DNA of 9,643 bases. Source: Actinomycetota bacterium. Lineage in GTDB: Bacteria; Margulisbacteria; Marinamargulisbacteria; SXXA01. The stretch lies in NCBI GenBank assembly GCA_005791325.1, contig SXXA01000098.1, positions 1-9,643 on the forward strand, given 5' to 3'. Under the pieces are notes generated by a model, which saw only the letters and a list, made by a program, of their open reading frames with translations, ran no database searches and was not told the origin of the DNA. The translations under genes were made by a program, and so were the position numbers. This document shows, piece by piece, positions 6,696 to 9,643 of the stretch (position 1 is its first letter; every line of letters starts with the position of its first letter).

Positions 6696-7791
6696 TTCCA
6701 TTTATTTAAGTCGCCTGCTTGAACTGAGTGAAGGTTACCCTCGCAGAAATGCTTCGCCCAATCCAGCTGTGAGTGCCATTATTACCAACCAAGATGAGAT
6801 AGTGGGGGAAGGGGTACATCAGGGGCCAGGAACCCCCCACGCGGAGGTCTTGGCCATTCAGCAAGCAGGCCCACTGGCGATGGGGGGGACTCTGTATGTT
6901 TCGTTGGAGCCTTGTAGTCATTGGGGACGAACCCCTCCTTGTATTCATGCGATTTGTGATGCCCAACTGGCACGGGTGGTTATTGGTGTGTCAGACCCTA
7001 ATCCGTTGGTGAAAGCCACCCCCCCCATCCCGTATTTAACATCACGAGGCATCGATGTGGTTATTGGTAACCGTGAGACAGATTTTAGGTGGGTTCATCG
7101 GTCGTTTTTAAAAGGGATTTTACATCAAACCCCATTTGTCACGGCGAAAGTGGCCACTAGTTTAGATGGTAAATTGGCGTTTCGGGACCCCCAACGTCCC
7201 TATTTAACGGGGCCTCAATCACTCGAGTGGGTTCACCATCGGCGGGCTTATTGTGATGCGATTATGGTAGGGATCGGGACTGTTTTGGCGGATGATCCCT
7301 TACTCACATGTCGGCAAGCAGGTGCTAAAAATCCCATTAAGTTGATTGTAGATTCCAAGGGGCGCCTTCCATTATCTGCCCGTTTATTTGACCAAACCAC
7401 ACCAGAGGACGTCTGGGTTATTTTATCCAATGATGCACAAGGGGAGTCGGTTGAGGCATTGAGCAAGGTGGCCCAATTCATTCGTTTTACGCCCCCGTTC
7501 AATTGGCAACAGGTATTGGGTGACTTGGCCAAACGGGGTATCCATGACTTAATTATTGAAGGGGGGCCTACCTTGTTAACCAGTGCATTTTCGCAAGGGG
7601 CCATCGATGCTATTGATCTTATGGTGGCCCCAACGTTATTGGGTGGGGCAAACCGACCCACTTTTTTAGAGGGGGAGGAACTGCCGTTGGGCGGGATTGA
7701 CTCACAAATTCGATCGGTAATACAACGTGGGGGGGATGTTCATATAACCAGTGTGATTCACCCATTTTTTAAAAAGGAGGCATCAATATGA
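6676..7791 (+). CDS. ribD: Bifunctional riboflavin biosynthesis protein RibD (deaminase/reductase)
   Basis: RibD carries out two early cytoplasmic steps of riboflavin synthesis: zinc-dependent deamination of the pyrimidine product of GTP cyclohydrolase II, then NADPH-dependent reduction of its ribose. The N-terminal deaminase (about 1-145) has SPNPAVSAII, the zinc histidine and catalytic glutamate in HAE (55-57), and the zinc cysteines of EPCSHWGRTPPC (Cys80, Cys89). The reductase domain (about 153-362) has FVTAKVATSLDGKLA, DAIMVGIGTVLADDPLLTCR, LIIEGGPTLL and APTLLGG. The 371-residue length is normal for the two-domain form. After SDPNPLV the usual glycine-containing GxGI stretch is replaced by KATPPIP, encoded partly by an 8-C run. 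The gene begins 20 nt inside the pseudokinase gene and its stop overlaps the purC start (ATGA). No other riboflavin gene is in view. Confidence 0.96.
   Translation: MPLNPDDSIYLSRLLELSEGYPRRNASPNPAVSAIITNQDEIVGEGVHQGPGTPHAEVLAIQQAGPLAMGGTLYVSLEPCSHWGRTPPCIHAICDAQLARVVIGVSDPNPLVKATPPIPYLTSRGIDVVIGNRETDFRWVHRSFLKGILHQTPFVTAKVATSLDGKLAFRDPQRPYLTGPQSLEWVHHRRAYCDAIMVGIGTVLADDPLLTCRQAGAKNPIKLIVDSKGRLPLSARLFDQTTPEDVWVILSNDAQGESVEALSKVAQFIRFTPPFNWQQVLGDLAKRGIHDLIIEGGPTLLTSAFSQGAIDAIDLMVAPTLLGGANRPTFLEGEELPLGGIDSQIRSVIQRGGDVHITSVIHPFFKKEASI
7774..7780 (+). promoter_or_regulatory. Strong ribosome binding site of purC within the end of ribD
   Basis: AAGGAGG lies 7 nt before the purC ATG at 7788, within the last codons of ribD. 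It is the best Shine-Dalgarno in the window and would let purC be translated well even if coupling from ribD is poor. Confidence 0.8.
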
Positions 7792-8753
7792 CCCAAGCCC
7801 TATATTCGATACCCATTGATCTGCCTTTGGTTCGGCAAGGTAAAGTGCGTAGTTTATATGATGTGGGTCCCTTTTATTTGATGGTAACGACCGATCGCAT
7901 CAGTGCCTTTGATTCTGTTATGCCAACACCCATTCCGAATAAGGGAAAATTGTTAACACAACTCAGTGAATTTTGGTTTCGTCATACTGAATCGGTGATT
8001 CATAATCATTTTATTTCATCCTTACCGCATTCCATGCCACCGGATGTCCATCCGTATTTGGATGTATTGCGTGGAAGAAGTATGTTGGTTGCTAAAACCA
8101 CGCCAATTGAGGTGGAATGCGTGGTTCGTGGTCATATGGCAGGGTCGGCATGGGCAGAGTATCAGGCGCATGGCACGGTGGCAGGGATACCACAAGCCAA
8201 GGGGTTACGGTTGGGGAGTCGTTATCCGACGCCGATTTTTTCACCCGCGATTAAAAATCATGATGGGCATGATGAAAATATTTCGTTTGAGCAGTTGTTG
8301 GATCGTGTGGGTCGTGAGGTATCGCATCAGCTTAGGGAGTATAGTTTGGCATTATATGAGGCGGCTCAAGCGCGATTGCGTGGCACGGGCTTAATACTAG
8401 CAGATACCAAGTTTGAATTTGGTTGGCTGGGAAATCAAATGATCTTAATTGATGAGGCGCTGACCCCTGATTCCTCGCGATACTGGGATGAAACAACCCC
8501 TGTAACGGGGGAATCGCCGCCTAGTTTTGACAAGCAAATTTTGCGAGATTACCTTAAAAAAATGGGTGCAAATGGCCCAACTGATTTACCGGTCGACATC
8601 GTGAAGAAAATTGAACAGGGGTATTTGGATGGGTTTTATCGAATTACTGGGCAAGCATTTAATCCGGATATACCGGTATCTGAACAATGGGCAGGTAGCA
8701 TTAAACGGGTCATGACACCCCTTATTCATCAAAACAAGCCCCCTAAGGATTAG
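7788..8753 (+). CDS. purC: Phosphoribosylaminoimidazole-succinocarboxamide synthase (SAICAR synthetase)
   Basis: PurC joins aspartate to carboxyaminoimidazole ribotide with ATP, a late step of IMP synthesis in the cytoplasm. The 321-residue protein is the long form of the family. It shows the N-terminal GKVRSLYDV nucleotide loop (18-26), TTDRISAFD (34-42), ECVVRGHMAGSAWAEYQ (110-126), PTPIFSPAIKNHDGHDENI (147-165), LILADTKFEFGW (202-213) and DEALTPDSSRYW (222-233). The start is fixed by AAGGAGG 7 nt upstream and by the ATGA overlap with ribD. No other purine gene accompanies it here. The 59 nt after its TAG show no convincing GC-rich hairpin with a T run, so I cannot place a terminator before the convergent tRNA gene. 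Confidence 0.97.
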   Translation: MTQALYSIPIDLPLVRQGKVRSLYDVGPFYLMVTTDRISAFDSVMPTPIPNKGKLLTQLSEFWFRHTESVIHNHFISSLPHSMPPDVHPYLDVLRGRSMLVAKTTPIEVECVVRGHMAGSAWAEYQAHGTVAGIPQAKGLRLGSRYPTPIFSPAIKNHDGHDENISFEQLLDRVGREVSHQLREYSLALYEAAQARLRGTGLILADTKFEFGWLGNQMILIDEALTPDSSRYWDETTPVTGESPPSFDKQILRDYLKKMGANGPTDLPVDIVKKIEQGYLDGFYRITGQAFNPDIPVSEQWAGSIKRVMTPLIHQNKPPKD

Positions 8754-8812
8754 TTGGGTTCATCCAAATACGATGTTAGACGAGTTGGCTTGATTGCACT
8801 TGGGGAATATGG

Positions 8813-8899
8813 TGGTGGAGGGAGCTGGATTTGAACCAACGTAGAGCTAAGCTCGGCAGATTTACAGTCTGCTGCGATTGACCACTCCGCCATCCCTCC
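8813..8899 (-). tRNA. tRNA-Tyr (anticodon GUA), with encoded CCA
   Basis: Minus-strand positions 8899 to 8813 fold as a long-variable-arm (class II) bacterial tRNA. The acceptor stem is GGAGGGA with TCCCTCC, followed by discriminator A and genomic CCA. The D stem is GCG/CGC, the anticodon stem GCAGA/TCTGC encloses CTGTAAA (anticodon GTA, tyrosine), the variable arm stem is GAGC/GCTC, and the T stem GTTGG/CCAGC has a TTCAAAT loop. A long variable arm is expected for bacterial tRNA-Tyr. The gene converges on purC, 59 nt from the purC stop, and has its own promoter just upstream. Confidence 0.97.
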
Positions 8900-8911
8900 A
8901 TCATTTTTTAT

Positions 8912-8940
8912 ATTCTACCGCTTTTAGGTAAGATGGCCAA
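8912..8940 (-). promoter_or_regulatory. Sigma-70/A-type promoter of tRNA-Tyr
   Basis: On the minus strand TTGGCC (8940-8935) and TAGAAT (8917-8912) are separated by exactly 17 nt. Transcription would start about 7 nt downstream of the -10, just before the mature tRNA 5' end at 8899, leaving a very short leader. The fit of spacing and position makes this convincing for a stable-RNA gene. Confidence 0.7.
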
Positions 8941-9036
8941 GTACTTAGGGGTTCAAATGGTTGGGGGTCAATTAAGGGTGTTATTTGATGAAGAAGTAGA
9001 TGGTTTCCCCACTTCCCCCCTTGCACCAGTTAGATC

Positions 9037-9055
9037 GTGGGTGCTACGCACCCGC
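9037..9055. repeat. Hairpin with TAC/GTA loop (first of the hairpin family)
   Basis: GGGTGC-TAC-GCACCC (9039-9053) is a perfect 6-bp stem with a 3-nt loop. It extends by one G·T wobble and one G-C pair to 9037-9055. On the minus strand the core reads GCGTAGC, the same core as the next two hairpins. Confidence 0.6.
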
Positions 9056-9064
9056 ACCCAGCTA

Positions 9065-9077
9065 GGGGCGTAGCCCC
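9065..9077. repeat. Hairpin GGGGC-GTA-GCCCC
   Basis: This is a perfect 5-bp stem around a GTA loop. Part of its 3' arm can instead pair as CCCATA (9075-9080) with TATGGG (9090-9095), so two structures compete. Confidence 0.6.
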
Positions 9078-9114
9078 ATACCCCTTGGCTATGGGTTTTG
9101 CCCCTCAAATAGGG

Positions 9115-9147
9115 TAAAGGGGATTTTAAAGTGGCGTAGCCCCTTTA
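9115..9147. repeat. Inverted repeat TAAAGGGG / CCCCTTTA with nested GTA-loop hairpin
   Basis: An 8-bp perfect inverted repeat (9115-9122 with 9140-9147) flanks a 17-nt loop. The right part of that loop and the 3' arm contain GGC-GTA-GCC (9133-9141), a third version of the GTA-loop hairpin. The two structures share bases and exclude one another. Confidence 0.55.
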
Positions 9148-9153
9148 AGCGGG

Positions 9154-9172
9154 CGCGGGCACGCAGTGCGCG
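9154..9172. repeat. GC-rich hairpin with GCA loop
   Basis: CGCG (9154-9157) pairs with CGCG (9169-9172), and CAC (9160-9162) pairs with GTG (9166-9168) around a GCA loop, leaving two unpaired Gs. It abuts the -35-like element at 9173. Confidence 0.45.
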
Positions 9173-9201
9173 TTATCCTGTATATTTGGTGGTGCTATGA
9201 T
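9173..9201 (+). promoter_or_regulatory. Probable promoter of the exported-protein gene
   Basis: TTATCC (9173-9178) and TATGAT (9196-9201) are 17 nt apart. The -10 matches consensus at 5 of 6 positions, while the -35 is weak (3 of 6). The start point would be near 9208, giving a leader of about 26 nt before the ATG at 9234. Confidence 0.5.
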
Positions 9202-9233
9202 TAAATCATTGCATAATTGGGTATTACAATGCC

Positions 9234-9643
9234 ATGATATGTATCCTACAACGATGTTTATGGGTTTTTCTTTGGTTGCTTCAGGTTCAATTAGCTGAAG
9301 CAATACCATTCCAAGCTAGTGTGACGCCCATTCTGAATGAGTCCTTAAATTTTCGTCAAGGGGTTAGTCAGAAGCCTGTTGCCTCCATTCAAGTTCAATG
9401 TGATCCAAGCTCTCAATTTTCGATTCATGTGTCTTCAGAATATGGACGTTATTTTATTATAAAAGAAGAATATACCGGCCACCCTGGTGAAATGCTTCCT
9501 TTTTCAGTTGATTTAATTCATGGTCAAGCTAGTAACCTTCATTATTCACCCCAATTAGGACAATTAAAAACCTTGGAGTCTTCAGTGACATATGGGTTTA
9601 CATCCACCGGAGATAGTGGTGAATTGAGTGGTCCCCAAACATA
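9234..9643 (+). CDS. Exported protein with N-terminal signal peptide, function unknown (3' end beyond window)
   Basis: An open frame runs from the ATG at 9234 to the window end (136 codons, no stop), so the gene is truncated on the right. The first 23 residues look like a Sec signal peptide: an arginine at 7, a hydrophobic core (LWVFLWLL, 9-16) and a likely signal peptidase I site after AEA (21-23). The mature part starts IPFQASVTPILNESLNF and is rich in Ser, Thr, Gln and alternating hydrophobic residues, consistent with a beta-sandwich surface or periplasmic protein. It has only one cysteine in the visible mature part. I do not recognise the family; resemblance to pilus- or coat-type beta domains is only an impression. 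No strong Shine-Dalgarno precedes the ATG, but it is the only ATG/GTG/TTG start after the upstream in-frame stop at 9198 that yields the signal peptide. Confidence 0.72.
   Translation, partial: MICILQRCLWVFLWLLQVQLAEAIPFQASVTPILNESLNFRQGVSQKPVASIQVQCDPSSQFSIHVSSEYGRYFIIKEEYTGHPGEMLPFSVDLIHGQASNLHYSPQLGQLKTLESSVTYGFTSTGDSGELSGPQT

Larger units (their letters stand above)
8941..9172. other. Non-coding stretch between tRNA-Tyr promoter and exported-protein gene
   Basis: No reading frame with coding character was found on either strand. The first 95 nt (8941-9036) hold only G- and C-rich runs, including six Cs at 9025-9030. The remainder holds a cluster of GC-rich hairpins, listed separately. 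The flanking genes are transcribed away from this stretch on both sides, so it is not a natural place for terminators. Confidence 0.6.

Noticed and set aside
8754..8812. Terminator for purC (TTGG...CCAA near 8755-8768)
   Set aside because: The stem is only 4 bp, AT-containing, and has no following T run.
9037..9172. CRISPR array or tRNA-linked attachment site
   Set aside because: The hairpins differ in length and spacing and lack uniform repeats and spacers; no second copy of the tRNA-Tyr 3' end is present in the window.
9197..9295. A 32-residue frame starting MIKSLHNW, overlapping the start of the exported-protein gene
   Set aside because: Its ATG lies inside the probable -10 element and upstream of the likely transcription start, and it lacks homology-like features; the overlapping frame from 9234 has a full signal peptide.

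Overview
This 9.6 kb window looks like part of a bacterial chromosome, mostly housekeeping genes, with moderate GC and many short G or C runs. The order septum protein (DivIC/FtsB) – S1-domain protein (YabR type) – PASTA kinase-like membrane protein points to a Gram-positive-like (Firmicutes-type) division apparatus. CGATCG palindromes are enriched and the intergenic DNA carries GC-rich hairpins. I cannot place the organism more precisely from sequence alone.

Left block, minus strand (1–1959): an aspartate aminotransferase gene (class I, subgroup I-gamma type) is followed after 3 bases by a YadG-like ABC-2 ATPase gene that runs off the left edge. The pair is probably cotranscribed. About 190 bp separate it from the next, divergent block. 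That gap holds a two-copy direct repeat with a 20-bp period but no convincing -35/-10 pair.

Central block, plus strand (2148–8753): seven genes are packed so tightly that they look like one transcription unit. They encode an anchored SH3-like envelope protein, enolase, DivIC/FtsB, a YabR-type S1 protein, a PASTA-repeat kinase-like protein, RibD and PurC. Gaps are 5–10 nt or genes overlap (23, 1, 20 and 4 nt). Glycolysis, septation, RNA binding, wall sensing, riboflavin synthesis and purine synthesis would therefore share one message. The most striking gene is the PASTA protein. Its kinase fold is recognisable, with an intact APE motif and an intact helix-F DVYSLG motif, but the glycine loop, VAIK lysine, HRD aspartate and DFG aspartate are all replaced. 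It reads as a membrane pseudokinase.

Right block (8754–9643): a tRNA-Tyr(GUA) gene lies on the minus strand with its own promoter. It is followed by about 300 bp of non-coding DNA containing several GC-rich hairpins, three of which share a GTA/TAC loop inside different but self-complementary stems. A promoter-like element then leads into a plus-strand gene for an exported protein with a clear signal peptide. That gene is cut off by the window end and its family was not recognised.
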